DNA of 64,000 nt from Amaurobius ferox (taxonomy: Eukaryota > Arthropoda > Arachnida > Araneae > Amaurobiidae): NCBI GenBank assembly GCA_951213105.1, contig OX578135.1:162905250-162969249 (forward strand), given 5' to 3'. Positions 11,126-22,934 of the stretch are shown here, piece by piece (within the stretch, counting starts at the first letter, position 1; every line of letters begins with the position of its first letter). A program made the translations under genes and the position numbers. Below the pieces are notes generated by a model. That model was not told the origin of the DNA, searched no databases, and saw only the letters and a program-made list of their open reading frames with translations.

Positions 11126-11906
11126 AAGTGTGCGCGTGTATAAAAGTGTATGTCAGTGAGTCTGTGGAGACGATATCTCACGAACAAATGGAGTGATTCG
11201 AATGAAATTTGGTACAAAAATTATAATCCATGAATACTGGAAGCAGTTTATCAAAAAATGCCATAAATTAAAAACAAATATTAACTGTTCAAATACATGT
11301 TTACTTTTCCTATGTAATATCATGCTATAAATTTGGTGACATCATTCTCATGGATCTAACTCGTTCCATTCAGGAGAAAAGATACTTTGAGTAATACTTT
11401 TGCATTTGAACACCAATAATCATTTATCTGCTATAACTTATTTCTCCATCCATAACGCTTGGTGAGATTTTGGCGATGAATTTGGTGGAATGTCGCCAAC
11501 TTGGAGACTTTTTTAAATGTGGTTGCCAAATTAACGAAAATCTCGCCAAATGGATAAAAATGATGCTAAATCAATGAAAATGACGACTAATTGATGAGAA
11601 TTCAATATCTTGAAAAGAATATAAGTATCTACTATAAGAATAAACTATTTTTTTTAGTGTAAAAGTAGTAAATTCATAGCATTATATAAGGAAAGTTATC
11701 TGTTGCCCACATAAGATTTTTATTTTTGCATATTTGCTTTTATTGTCCATTACAATTTCCTTATGTCTTCTGGGAAGCCAAGGAAATATTATTATGTAAG
11801 AAAATATTATTACATATTACGTAAGCCATGCAAATACGCACATACACTTTGTAAATTAAGCAATGCAAATTTTTATGGGTTTTTTTTTCAAGATACATAC
11901 AATATA
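11126..11906. other. Non-coding DNA
   Basis: A short GT-rich tract near 11110-11160 is followed by AT-rich sequence. The segment near 11160-11230 (ATATCTCACGAACAAATGG and neighbours) resembles the recurrent flanks of the dispersed repeat above. No gene seen. Confidence 0.45.
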
Positions 11907-13249
11907 CTGCTTGTAAAAATTGTAACACCATGAAGGAATTATCAGAATTGAATGAAATTTATTGCATAAATGACCTGTATTGATACAAACAAAACAAATT
12001 TTAGAAAGCAAAAAAATATGTATGTCAAAAATCAGTATTTGGTGAAGCCAGCATGTGCTGCTATAAGTGCTTTTATATGATGTGGCATCAAATCAAACAA
12101 ATTTTGAATTTGTACCTGAGGAATAACATACCAGGTTGCTTCTATCCGAACCCAAAGTCAGCTGTATTAGCTATGGGACAAGTGAGACGCCAACAGACGA
12201 AATCCCAGACATGTTCAATAGCTAACATATCCAGTGAATAGGCAGGCCAAGGAAGAGGCTTTAACTATTGTGCTGAATAGAAATCTTGGATCATTCCTAG
12301 CAACATGTGGACAGCATTGCCCTGTCGAATTACAGCTCCAGGAATTCGCTGAAGGAAGGGTATGACTTCGGGCTCCAGAACTTTTCTGATGTACTGGTTG
12401 CTGTTGAGATTATCCACAATTCTTAGCAGCTGACATTGTCCAAGATACCCAATGGCACCCCAGACTATCACACTTGGCATTCGCCCAGTATGACGCACTA
12501 CTTACATACTCCTTAAGGTGGTGTTCACTGCTATAGTGTCTAATATGTATGCAGTCATCACTGCACCCCAAATTAAAGCAATATTCATCGGAAAAGATGA
12601 CTTGTCGCCAATCGGCATGCCAGTGTCTATATTGATGAGCCCATTGTAGCCATAGGTATCAATGGTGTTGAATCAGGGGAATTCTGTGCAAAGGAATTCT
12701 TGTACACAGTCCACTGTACAGTAGATGTCGACGAATTGTTGGAGCAGACAATGACACATCTGTAGCAATGCTCAAACGTTCTGCCAAGTGTCAAGATAAA
12801 GCTGTATGGTCCATCACTGCCACGAGGATGAGGTGTCTATCTTCCTGTGCTGACGTAACATTTCATCATCCACTGTTGGATTTGTGACGTGTCTGGTGCT
12901 CTTTAGTTCACTGCTTCTACACTCACATCTCTGTCATGGCATTGCGCTGCATACAAGCTGCTATTGTATGATACAATAACTCTTCATGAAGGCCAAATAT
13001 TTGTCCTGATTCAACTCCGGAACTTGCTCATATGGCACTCTCTGTCGTCATAGAGACATAGTAACTTCTCATGAAACGTTTACCGCTGGCAGACTATATT
13101 ATCAACATCCCGTTACAGCTCTATTTATACAGCAGTTCAGTCCACACATGCGTGGTGACTATAAAATTCGGATCATTTGCATAGTACACTCTAATTTGCA
13201 TTTGCTGTAGGTTTCAGCTTCTTCATAGTGTTGCAATTTTTACAAATAG
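11907..13249 (-). mobile_element. Decayed Tc1-like DNA transposon
   Basis: Near-matching 29-bp inverted ends: CTGCTTGTAAAAATTG on the left from 11907, and the complement CTATTTGTAAAAATTG read leftwards from 13249. Together they enclose about 1.34 kb, the usual size of a Tc1 element, with transposase remains on the minus strand. A TA sits before the left end (11905-11906) but the matching right TA is lost. A second relic of the same family lies at 36640-37060. Confidence 0.85.
12030..12960 (-). pseudogene. Tc1 transposase remnant
   Basis: Read on the minus strand in shifting frames, the DDE-type order is recognisable. First come LCTRIPLHRIPL and HWHADWRQVIFSDEYCFN, with the first catalytic Asp in FSDE. 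Next is VIVWGAIGYLGQCQL, then a block that should hold the second Asp. Last is PWPAYSLDMLAIEHVWDF, with the final Glu in IEH. The second catalytic site reads RQGNAVH where Tc1 proteins have QQDNARPH, so Asp has become Gly. There are several stops and frame changes. The longest intact piece is 12265-12498 (77 codons). This would have been the element's own transposase; it is inactive. Confidence 0.85.
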
Positions 13250-13929
13250 GAATTTGGTGCTTCATAAGATTATTTATGAAATCTTACCTTTAGTTGGAGG
13301 AGATCCATGGCCTCTAGCTGCTGTGGTTGGTGCACCTCCAGATTACGTTAAAATTCCTCCACCAACAGAGAAACCAATCTGGATATCTAAATAAAATATT
13401 AAAAATAAAAAATATTCAACAACATTTCACGTCAAATAAATGTTTAGTTTACATGTTACCTTTATATGTTACAGTTACACAACAGTCAAACTAATTTAAT
13501 GGCTAATTGTAACTTGAACTTTAACAACTGTTTTGCTGAATATTTTTTAAAAGTAGAGTATTTCTTTTATTATGCTTATTTCAAATATCCCTATACCATT
13601 AAAACATGTTCAACTATACCTATGCAAATGGGTCCTGCGGTTTAAAACAAATTATCAGCTGAGAATGTCCAAGTTTGTCTTAAATGTGAAGTACATATCT
13701 ATATAAAATTTTAATATTAAAAAAATATTTAATTTGCAGATTTCTTTAAAATTTCGGTACAGATTTGATATAAAGAATTTGGATTTTTCAACTTTTTTTC
13801 GGGAGCCAGATGTGGCGCGCCTGATTTGCGCGCGAGAAATGTTTCATGACGTGTGTTTCTGGAAATTCTGGCAACCCCACCCCTTTTAGCTTTTTGATAT
13901 CGTCGGCTGCGGCCATTTTATTTTTGTTT
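13250..13929. other. Non-coding DNA
   Basis: Nothing recognised, apart from a short GC-richer patch (13805-13920, including GGCGCGCC and GCGCGCG) just before the SINE pair. Confidence 0.45.
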
Positions 13930-14316
13930 TGTTGTTGTTGTTGAGACCCAGACCGTCCGACCTACCAGAAAGGTGTAAGGTAACTGTATGGACGGCCGGG
14001 AAGTGCCACCCAATTTAGACCGGAACCCAGTGGGGGAGGCATCCACAGGGACCGTACCCTCCTTCCCCTACCACCAACCTCTCGGAAGGACTTACGGACC
14101 CACATGTTTAACGTGATCGTACTCCGCATGAACACGGCGGCATTTGTGGCAGCGTGCAAATCTAGCGCGCAAACCACGGGGATACCGCACCCGAGATGGC
14201 CAACAGCACGCGGCGTTCCGAGGTGGTCACCCACCAAGTACTAACCGCGCCCGATGCTGCTTCACTTCGGTGATCTAACGAGAACCGGTGTTTTCAGCAC
14301 GGTACGGCCGTTGGCC
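13930..14316 (-). mobile_element. Composite SINE: 5S rRNA head, tRNA remnant, common body
   Basis: On the minus strand the order is: a full-length 5S rRNA-like head (14315 down to 14199), a short tRNA-like box-A remnant (about 14195-14160, reading GCGGTATCCC...GCGCGC), the same body as the other SINEs, then (CAA)n. It lies end-to-end with a tRNA-headed copy at 14317-14607, with the (GTT)n tail of that copy at the junction. One of the two therefore probably inserted into the other's simple tail. Confidence 0.9.
14199..14315 (-). ncRNA. 5S rRNA-derived SINE head (not a 5S gene)
   Basis: 117 nt matching eukaryotic 5S rRNA from GCCAACGGCC to the end. It includes CACCGGTTCTCGTTAGATCA, the internal-control-region words AAGCAGCATCGGGCGCGG and GTACTTGGTGGGTGACC, and the closing CGTGCTGTTGGC. 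It is fused directly to the SINE body with no poly-T terminator, so I call it a SINE promoter rather than a rRNA gene. Confidence 0.9.
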
Positions 14317-14607
14317 CTGTTGTTGTTGTTGAAACCCAGACCGTCCGACCTACCAGAAAGGTGTAAGGTAACTGTTTGGACGGTCGGGAAGTGCCACCCA
14401 ATTTAGACCGGAACCCAGTGGGGGAGGCATCCACAGGGACCGTACCCTCCTTCCCCTACCACCAACCTCTCGGAAGGACTTTCGGACCCACATGTTTAAC
14501 GTGATCGTACTCCGCATGAACACGGCGGCAGTTTTGGCAGTGGCTGGAATCGAACCCGGGCCTACCGATTGCGACTCCAGCGCGCTAACCAATGGGCTAC
14601 CGCGCCC
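14317..14607 (-). mobile_element. SINE, tRNA-headed, near full length
   Basis: The minus-strand head (14607-14542) begins GGGCGCGGTAGCCCATTGG (box-A-like, TAGCCCATTGG) and contains box B GGTTCGATTCC. Then come the common body, which carries the conserved words CGGAGTACGATCACGTTAAA and CCGGTCTAAATTGGGTGGCA, and a (CAA)n tail. Sequence nearly matches the copy at 39575-39857. Confidence 0.92.
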
Positions 14608-15240
14608 TTGTTGTTGTTGTGTGTAAAAACGTGTCTGTGTGTATTAAAAACGTGAATATCATACAGGAAATAGATAAAATAATGTAGAAGCAGAAAATTT
14701 ACATAGAAATAATGAGAGTTCTTTGATGATTGCAATGTGGAAACAATTATTTGTGCAATTTGGAAATTTACACGTGTTTTTCTTTGAAAAGTTTTGGATT
14801 TCATTAAACCAAGTACTGTGTTTTGATTTTGTATCGTTTTTTCTTAAATTTAGTTAAAGTACAAACTTTTTTCTAAGTATTGTTTTTTCTTAAATTTAGT
14901 TAAAGTACAAACTTTTTTCTAAGTTCTGTTTTTTCTTAAATTTTGTTAAAGTACAAACGTTTTTATAAAATTTCGTATTTTTTCTAAGTTTTGTTAATTA
15001 TTGTTAATTATCGGCATTTTTAATTATATATGTTTATATTTGTTACACGCAATGTTCAAGATGGCGTCCATTAAGACTTTCAAACAAACGTTTTTATAAA
15101 ATTTCATATTGTTAAATCGGCATTTTTATGCATTTTTAATTATATATGTTTATATTTCTTACGCGCAATGTTCAAGATGGCGTCCGTTAGGACTTTTTAA
15201 ACACCGTACGCGTTGGCGCCATTCTTGGCGACAAAAAAAA
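14608..15240 (-). repeat. Inverted-orientation copy of the long-TIR element's internal repeat
   Basis: Three 46-bp units with the core TTTAGTTAAAGTACAAACTT (starts near 14841, 14887, 14933) are the reverse complement of the units inside the long-TIR elements at 46390-47723 and 41242-42344. A ~117-bp direct duplication follows: CAAGATGGCGTCC occurs at about 15057 and 15174. The end with GGCGCCATTCTTGGCG (near 15215) is palindromic like the family's ends, but no clean boundary or target duplication is visible. Probably a truncated copy. Confidence 0.6.
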
Positions 15241-15889
15241 AAGACGGATTTAGCCAAATTCTTTATATCAAATCTGTTCCAAAATTTCAATAAAGTTTTA
15301 AAGATACATTTGGAGTTGGTTAGGCTTAATTATGAGTAAAATAGCTGGGATTGTACATAAACTATTCCAGAAACTGTAAAATTAATAGATTTGCAAATGT
15401 TCAACAAAATTTCTTCCCGATACTAAAGCAGATGAGATCTCAAATTGGGATTTGAATATTAAAATTCTAAATTTGCCAATTTCTGACTTTCGGATTTGGA
15501 GTGGGGTGGGGGGAGGTTTTCAATACAGCCACAACTTAGGAAATTAAAATCTGCTTGAAAGGAAAGGTATTCTTGTCAGGCAGGGGTAGATCTAAGTATT
15601 TCGGGCCCTAGGGCTTATTGAAGTCCAATGGGACCCCAGTTTTTGTTAGATTATGAATCTTTAAATTGGGGTTTAAAATTCATTTTTAATAATATCAAAA
15701 TCAGAGTTGAAATATACTTATTTATGAAATGGTGTTGAATGACAAGCATTATATCTTATATAAGAAATCATAAGAAATAAAGAATATTATTAACAAAAAC
15801 GTATAAACAAACAAAATTTTTAATAAAATAAAATATATATACCATCACGCCATTTACCTATTGCTGGGTATGACATTCTGACAATATTT
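15241..15889. other. Non-coding DNA flanking a hAT relic
   Basis: No frame of interest. CAGGGGTAGATCTAAG at about 15582 resembles a hAT terminus (CAGGGGT...) and may be the right end, on the minus strand, of the transposase relic that follows. The opposite end was not found. Confidence 0.4.
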
Positions 15890-17330
15890 AATTAATATTT
15901 AATTTTTCTACATTTTTTACTTGCGTATGCGTAGTCTTTTATAACACTGTTGTATGTGAGCGATCTGGTAATATCATTTTCTATTGATAATATGCATAAG
16001 TCTGCCAATCTTTCATTATTCGTAATGTTACGATATTTGTTTTTTATGTAGCTCATCCTGGAGAAAGATCTTTCCACCTCACAATTTGCAATTGGGAAGA
16101 TTAGGAAAATTTTTTAAATTGTGTATAAATTTGAAAATGTACCTATTAACAGTTTTTCATATATTATTTTTAGCGTTTTGGTGCAGTCCAGATATTGTAC
16201 GTGTACCTCTAAATGACCAGCAGTTTCCAAATACTTTTTAAAATATATACTTTCATTTTTTAATAAATCTGTAATATCCTGATCATAAAATTTAGTTATT
16301 TCTTTAATATTTTCAGTGTCAATATTCTCACATTCCATGTTACCAATATCAAACAGAAATTAAAATTTTTTACTGGTTTCTTCAGATATTTGACCTCTTT
16401 TTTGTAATTCTGTCGTAAATTTATCAAGAATTAAGAAGAATTTATCAAGAATTCATAATTTCAATTCTAAATTTATCTCTCCCAATTAATAATTCATAAC
16501 TGGTTTCACTGTCAGCAAACTTTTTTCTGGGGTTGAACCAACAATTAGGGAAAAGTATTTAGTGTCGTCATCATTAATTTCTTCTGTAATTTTTCTCAAT
16601 ACCTGTTTTGCCATAAGTGCTATTATTTCCTCATATACTGTCTGACAAGAAAGTTATAGAATTTTTGGCATTATTTTGAATGTGTTCCTTAAGAAATGGA
16701 TCAAATTCTGAAATTAATTCTAAACATCCCATAAAATTTCCATTATCTGAAACTCCAAATTTTTCATTATGACCGTGAAATTGTAAGCCTCGCTCACTTA
16801 GAAATTTAATTACAGCAACGACACACTTCAAAACATTATAAAAGTATTCCGTTTCTCTTTGAATTTAGCCTCTTAATTGTTCATCTATAACATTTTTATT
16901 TTTCTTTCATGTCAATCAAACAATCATAGAGTCTTTATGTATTTTATTTGCTTCATGACTTTCAATATATTTAGCATGTTTCCAATCAGAATACCCTTTT
17001 ACAAAATAATCAGAAGTTGAAAAAAGCCTGCACATCAAACAGTATATATTTCCAGTACTTGGAGAGTAACAAAGCCAAGATCTGTGAACTTTCTATCCAT
17101 TTTGAAGAGTTTTTTCAAAATATTTGTCCGACAAATACTGTGACTGATTTTGTCCAATTCTAGCTGAAGCAATATAATTTGAATCTGGTTGATTTCTATT
17201 TTGGAAAAATCTATTTTCTTTTGTTAAACAATGATTAATTAAATCAGTATTTAAAACATTTGGCCATAATCCCAAATCGTTATATTCAGTTAAAGTCATA
17301 ATATCAACTAATTCACTTATCTCACTTTCA
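15890..17330 (-). pseudogene. hAT transposase relic, ZMYM1-like
   Basis: Read on the minus strand from 17330 down. First is a TTF-type zinc-finger region, with DLGLWPNVLNTDLINHCL, then RSWLCYSPSTGNIYCLMC and YSDWKHAKYIESHE. A DUF4371-type block follows (VIKFLSERGLQFHGHNEKFG, LELISEFDPFLKEHIQ). Last is the C-terminal hAT dimerisation segment (FPIANCEVERSFSRMSYIKN, NERLADLCILSIEND). This is the usual order in ZMYM1-like hAT proteins. The middle of the catalytic domain, between about 16630 and 16340, is missing, and stops or frameshifts separate the blocks. A 166-bp piece matching 15958-16124 recurs inside a satellite unit at 23026-23191. Confidence 0.85.
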
Positions 17331-20300
17331 TATCATTGTTCATTTTAAAAAGATTTACATTTAGGTCATCTTTAGTTTCATTTAAATTTTCTGGATCAAC
17401 CATTTCTTCATTGTTTTTTCACATGGAACTTTTATAATATTAAGATGAAGATATATAAGATAGGTTATATAGACTTTTATAAGATGAAGATAGGTTTAAA
17501 AATGTGCTGCTGTTTTAAACGGCAGGGCTGGTCGATAAAAATATACTTACTCCTAAATAAAACTATATAAAATTTATATTGGAATACTTTATTTTTAAAT
17601 AGTTTCCAAATAGTTTAGGCAATAAATTTAAGAACATCAAATGTTTACCACTTAAAAAATATAAATCGCTATTTATGTCGACATATCACAGTCAGAATGT
17701 AAAAAATAAAAATAAGTCTGAATCGAAGAATTGAGATAATGACCCCCACCCCCTATGTGTACTGCTTTTCTTAAGCATAGTTTCAGCTACTTTAGAAGCA
17801 ACTTACAGAAATAGACTAAAAGCACCAAATTTATATTTATGAACAATTTTTCGATTTTTATGCAAAAATTTAGTGATTCATCCAATTGGGATCCTTATAT
17901 AACGTTATATTCATTTTCTGGAAATGATTCGATTGGGATACCATGGCTGTCAAGATCGCACACAGCTATGGAGATGTACTAACTAAAAAATCAGATTATA
18001 TTTAAAAAATAATTTTACTTACTTGCTTACAGATCTTCATGTAACCACATCTTTTTCCCGCTCAATCTAAACAAGGGCGGGAACTGGAAGCAGCCATTCT
18101 TCGTCCAAGATTCCTTCGTAGCGTTGCCAGATATTTTTGACGCTTATAATTATGTTCCTTATTTTAATAATTATTAAAAGCTTGATTAAAATCTTCTAAA
18201 ATATACTAAAATCTACATATTGAAATTTAGAAATTACTGTAGAAAGTATTAATTATTTTAATTGTTATACGTACGATCAGCGACAAAGTTAGTAACATAT
18301 TTTGGGCTATGGGTACACCACGATTATTTTTCAGACGGCGTCAAAAGCCCAAAATAAAATAGTAAAAAAATGGTACATTTATCATAGAAGGTACATTTAT
18401 CACAGAAGATAGGTAGTAGGGTTTCGCAGAGCACCAAAATTTGCCTACTTTGCTTATGGTAAAAAGCGGCCTTGCATTAGACAAATAGAGTAGTAGGTCT
18501 CGATCCTAACTGTTGCTCTTCTACGCAGGCACGCTTGACAAATATATAGAATTACATGAATAAATGCATAAAAATGCTTATAAATTAGTAACAAAATTTA
18601 TCAGCTAGTATGTTCCCGTGTAATTTTACTCGGAGCACCAGGTATTTGGTGCAAAAGCTAATACCCGGTAATTTCCAAATTAACTAGAATGCTGAAAATT
18701 GCTTGCTATACATATCCAAGTACTATCAAGAAAATTCCGATATGATATGCCCACATTTATATTTTTTCACGTGGAGGATTTTAGGAATCGTTGTATATCC
18801 GGAAAATCTAAGTAACAGACAAATAATCTAGAATTCTAAAAATTGCTACAAATATAGCTTGTGTACTGAAACCACAGAGAAAAATAGAAATCCATCAAAT
18901 TGCTTGAGGGGTTTTGTTCTTTTAGGTACAATCAAGCCAGGATGCCAAAAATTACTACCCATATAATTCAGGTCCGGCCACTCAAACTGCTACTGATGCC
19001 TTATAGAGTAAGTCGGTCGGTCTGGATATTCAGCATAAATTTTAGACATGTCACTAATTTGCTTATATCTCAACTTCTAATTGTGCGAGCTTAGCCTGAG
19101 CTACCAAAAGCAACCTTTGACAGATTTCATGCTTCACCTGAGCACGGGGACAGAGCTGTTTGACAGAGAAGAGGTCGAAGGCGTGTTTATGCATTTTTGT
19201 TAGACTAAGAGATTGTCAACATATTTCTTTCAGTTTTTAATGTATGTGTTCCTTTGCCAAATGTGTAGGATTTACATTCACCTATTTCTATTTAAACCGT
19301 GCGAAAAGCGAATATTCGCCTCTAGTTTATAATAAAATAAATCATATTTTATTTTTCAAAAGATTAATTTTGAAATTAAGGGAGATACATTCATGTATAT
19401 TTTGAAAATCAATGGGGAAAACTAATACGTAATTTTTATATAAATTGCATAAACCAATTTACATAAATTGTTAAAAATATCAAACTTTGTGATTGATGAT
19501 TAAGAATAGTATGGAATGTAATCTGCGTTAATTTATTCCGTGTCTTGCAAAAGAATTCTTGAGTAAAAATTTAAACTGGTGTAGAGTAAACTAACTTAGA
19601 TTCAGAATTATTGATAAGTTGTTGAAAGGAACAGATCCCATTGTGAAGTACTAAAATGAAAAGAGCATTTAAACAATAAATTTCTTTTGACAAGGTCCAA
19701 TAATTATGATTATGACTTGATAAAAATTCAAAATTATATTCATGGTTTTCCACATTTCAATAAAAATGTATTCTAAATTCAAAGTAAATTCTGTTACTAT
19801 AAAACCATCTAGTAATTATACACATAATATGCGTATGAAGACAAAATGGACTAAATAGTTACTCAGTTACTCTGACCGAAGTATCATAATTTTATTATTA
19901 TAAAAAATATATGAAAATTAAATATATATATATATAATTTAAAATTTTTGTCAATTTAATATTTTGGGCCTCCAGCATTTACTATACCTTTGACGCACCT
20001 GCTTAGATTATATGTATCATTCTTGTAAACTGTTAATTTAATTCTCATATTTTATTACTTAAATTACCTTTGAGTATAAAATTAAGATCAATTTTAATTC
20101 TCTGATATCAATGTTTATCTTTTGTTATATATTATATTTCAAATACTCTTTGGAAGATATCTTCAATCCTTAAACTTTACTGCCTTAACTTTATCCTTGC
20201 GCATGATAGACACATTTGTATTCGGACAAAGTTGATATTGGCTAGAATCCACGTTATAACGGATTTTTCTCGTTCTGTCTTATATGTTGAAAGTAATATA

Positions 20301-20799
20301 AAATCAGGCATTAAATTTCAATTCATCTTTTGAGCATTCATTTTCAACTAATTATAAATATTTAGCAGAATTAAATTTATACATTTTTAATAGATATTTT
20401 GTTAGAGACTTGACGCATAAGTATAATTTATAATTTTGAAAAACTTTAAAAATTTATATGAAATGTAATATTTTTTAATTATTAATCACCGTTTATTGCA
20501 AGAACATACAGAAATGCGCGTCGATCAATGATCTTAAATTTTTAAGCCTTCCACATCCAGAAAAATTCAACAATTTAGTTAAGGACATGTCCAGAACTCC
20601 ATTTTTGCCCCGCGGTCTGGAAGAATACCAAATAAGAAAAAAAAATTAAATAAAATTATCTTTCTTTTTCCTATTTCTTTGTGGCTGTTGTGTGTCTTTT
20701 CGACCTCTTGTTTGTCTTTTGGGTGGGTTTCAGATATTGGTGACGTTCATAATTGTACTTCCATCTAAATGTGTTTATCATTCGCACGCATAAAGTTGT
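17331..20799. other. AT-rich non-coding DNA
   Basis: About 3.5 kb without a recognisable gene or bounded element. Frames at 18900-19094 (plus) and 19571-19753 (minus) carry no motif. A short inverted motif (GGTATTTGGTGC...GCTAATACC near 18648-18675) is too weak to call. Confidence 0.5.
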
Positions 20800-21185
20800 T
20801 GTTGTTGTTGAGACCCAGACCGTCCGACCTACCAGAAAGGTGTAAGGTAACTGTTTGGACGGCCGGGAAGTGCCACCGAATTCAGACCGGAACCCAGTGG
20901 GGGAGGCATCCACAGGGACCGTACCCTCCTTTCCCTACCACCAACCTCTCGGAAGGACTTACGGACCCACATGTTTAACGTGATCGTACTCCGCATGAAC
21001 ACGGCGGCAGTTGTGGCAGCGTGCAAATCCAGTACGCAAACCACCGGGCTACCGCGCCTGGAATGTGCCAACAGCACACGGTGTTCCCAGGTGGTCACCT
21101 ACCCAAGTACTAACCGCGCCCGATGCTGCCTGACTTCGGTGATCTAACGAGAACCGGTGTTTTCAGCACGGTACGGCCGTTGGCC
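20800..21185 (-). mobile_element. Composite 5S-tRNA SINE, full length with target duplication
   Basis: Minus-strand order: 5S-derived head (21184-21067), tRNA box-A remnant (about 21060-21030, GGCGCGGTAGCCC then a loss of the box-B part), common body, (CAA)n. An exact 15-bp target duplication, CACGCATAAAGTTGT, flanks it (20785-20799 and 21186-21200). The left copy merges with the (GTT)n end. Because the duplication begins at the first base of 5S, the whole composite moved as one transcript. Confidence 0.95.
21067..21184 (-). ncRNA. 5S rRNA-derived SINE head (not a 5S gene)
   Basis: 118 nt, the full 5S length, starting GCCAACGGCCGTACCGTGCT and ending CCGTGTGCTGTTGGCAC. The internal promoter words (GCAGCATCGGGCGCGGTTAG and GTACTTGGG...TGACCACC) are kept with small changes. 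The 5S sequence is joined to SINE sequence with no terminator between them. Confidence 0.92.
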
Positions 21186-21240
21186 CACGCATAAAGTTGT
21201 GGAAAATATAATAAATACATGTTTTTGCATATAAAAGAAC

Positions 21241-21243
<3 letters not shown>

Positions 21244-21306
<63 letters not shown>
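21244..21306. repeat. (AT)n microsatellite
   Basis: About 63 bases of uninterrupted TA dinucleotides. The apparent Tyr/Ile frame through it is an artefact. Confidence 0.97.
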
Positions 21307-21310
<4 letters not shown>

Positions 21311-21829
21311 AAGCTAATATATAGAACATGAAATAAATGGCATACCCTAGTTCAGTAACATTAAGAGGTTAAATGATATCGAAACAGTGATACGAGAGAA
21401 TTAAAATTGATTTTGATTTGTCTTGTCGAGATATTCCTATTATGTTTTGAAACATGTCAATCTTGTGTCGTTACATTTCGTTTCTGATTGACATTAGCTC
21501 GCTCTTAATCCAGGTGTTGGATATATAATTCCCAATGCCACTTTCATTTGCACCCATTCCCCTTTTGGAATTCGGGATAATTTGTTCTCTTGCACTGACG
21601 ATAGGAATCCAGCTTATCCTCTAAACAACTGTATGCTGCACTATCTTGTTATTTGTGCTTATTTACGTTGCTTTTGTCTTCCTTAACAATCGTTTATTTC
21701 GTTACTAAAATAAGTTGAAACAGTTTGTCAATAAAATCGGCGCAATCAGTGTATTTCTAGGAAAGCAAATTATTCGACAACGAGAAACAGATAATTAAAG
21801 TATCCTGTGCATAATTTTGTTTTAAATAC
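21307..21829. other. Non-coding DNA
   Basis: Nothing recognised between the microsatellite and the tandem repeat that follows. Confidence 0.45.
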
Positions 21830-22930
21830 CAGATATTGCAAAGAAAATACTCCTCTAAAAATAATTTTTAAAAATTTTCTCTTTGTTGCACTTTGCAAAA
21901 TATTATCAAAATTTTCTGGATAGAATCAGCTCTCTGCCATGGAAAAAACTGAAAGAGTTCAATCCCATTTGTAAATCAAAGATGATCAACATATGGTACA
22001 TTAAACGAATATGTCGATAAATTAGGATAAAGGAGATTATTTCTGGGATTGACTAGGGGTCATTGTTATATTGATCCCTAGTCAATCACAGAATGCGGTT
22101 CCTACGCAATAAAACGCGATTGAAAATGAAAATTTCGACCATAAAAATTAAAAAAATGAAGTACATAAATTTGTTCTACATATCAGATCTTGCAAAGAAA
22201 AGCAACCTCTCGAATACTTTTAAAACATTTCTCGTTTCGCACTCTGACAAATCTTCAAAATTTTCTGTACAAGATATGGAATTTTGGTCCCTGTCATGGG
22301 AAAAATAAAAAGAGCCCAATCGTATTTGTAAATCAATAATGAACAACATATTTTTTACTAAAAGAATAAGTCAGCAAATTAGGATATTGCACTTTATTTT
22401 TGGGATTGACTAAGGGTCTAAGAAGAATTCGACAATAATAAAAAAAAATTAATAAAATGATGTACATATATTTGTTCTACATATCAGATGTTGCAAAGAA
22501 ATGCAGCCGCTCAAATACTTTTAAAAAAATTTCTCTTCTTCACACTTTGACAAAAAATCGTCATATTTTTCCGGATGAGAACAGAAATTTCACTCCCTGT
22601 CATGGGGAAAATAAAAATAATCCCATCCGATTTGTAAAGTAAGGATGAACAACGTGTTGTGTACTAAAAGAATAATTCGGCAAATTAGGATAAAGTAGTT
22701 TATTTCTGGGATTGACTAGGGGTCTAAAATGCGATAAAACGCGATTGAAAAGAAAAAATTCGACAATAATAAAAAAAAATTAAAAAAAAAAAAATTAAGT
22801 ACATGAATTTGTTCTACTTATCGGATCTTGCAAGGAGAAGCATCATATACTTTTAAGAAATAAATTTTCTCTTTGTCGCACTTCGTCAAAAAATCGTCAC
22901 AATAAATTGTCATAATTTTTCGGATTAACT
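21830..22930. repeat. Degenerate tandem repeat, four units of about 300-350 bp
   Basis: The landmark CAGATNTTGCAAAGAAAANC occurs near 21831, 22184, 22485 and 22821. Each unit also carries GGGATTGACTAGGGGTC and AAAACGCGATTGAAAA-like words. At the end of the first unit the GGGATTGACTAGGGGTC word is followed by its inverse (GATCCCTAGTCAATC), a small hairpin. Confidence 0.85.
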
Positions 22931-22934
22931 CTAT

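Noticed and set aside
14199..14315. Genuine 5S rRNA gene
   Set aside because: The 5S sequence is fused to SINE body, lacks a poly-T terminator, and the second copy is bounded by a SINE target duplication.
14542..14607. tRNA gene on the minus strand (also 39576-39640 plus)
   Set aside because: Boxes A and B are present but the acceptor and anticodon stems do not pair properly, and the sequence continues into SINE body.
18640..18690. Hairpin near GGTATTTGGTGC
   Set aside because: Arms are short and mismatched, within what AT-rich DNA gives by chance.
21144..21329. Tyr/Ile-rich frame
   Set aside because: It is translation of an (AT)n microsatellite.
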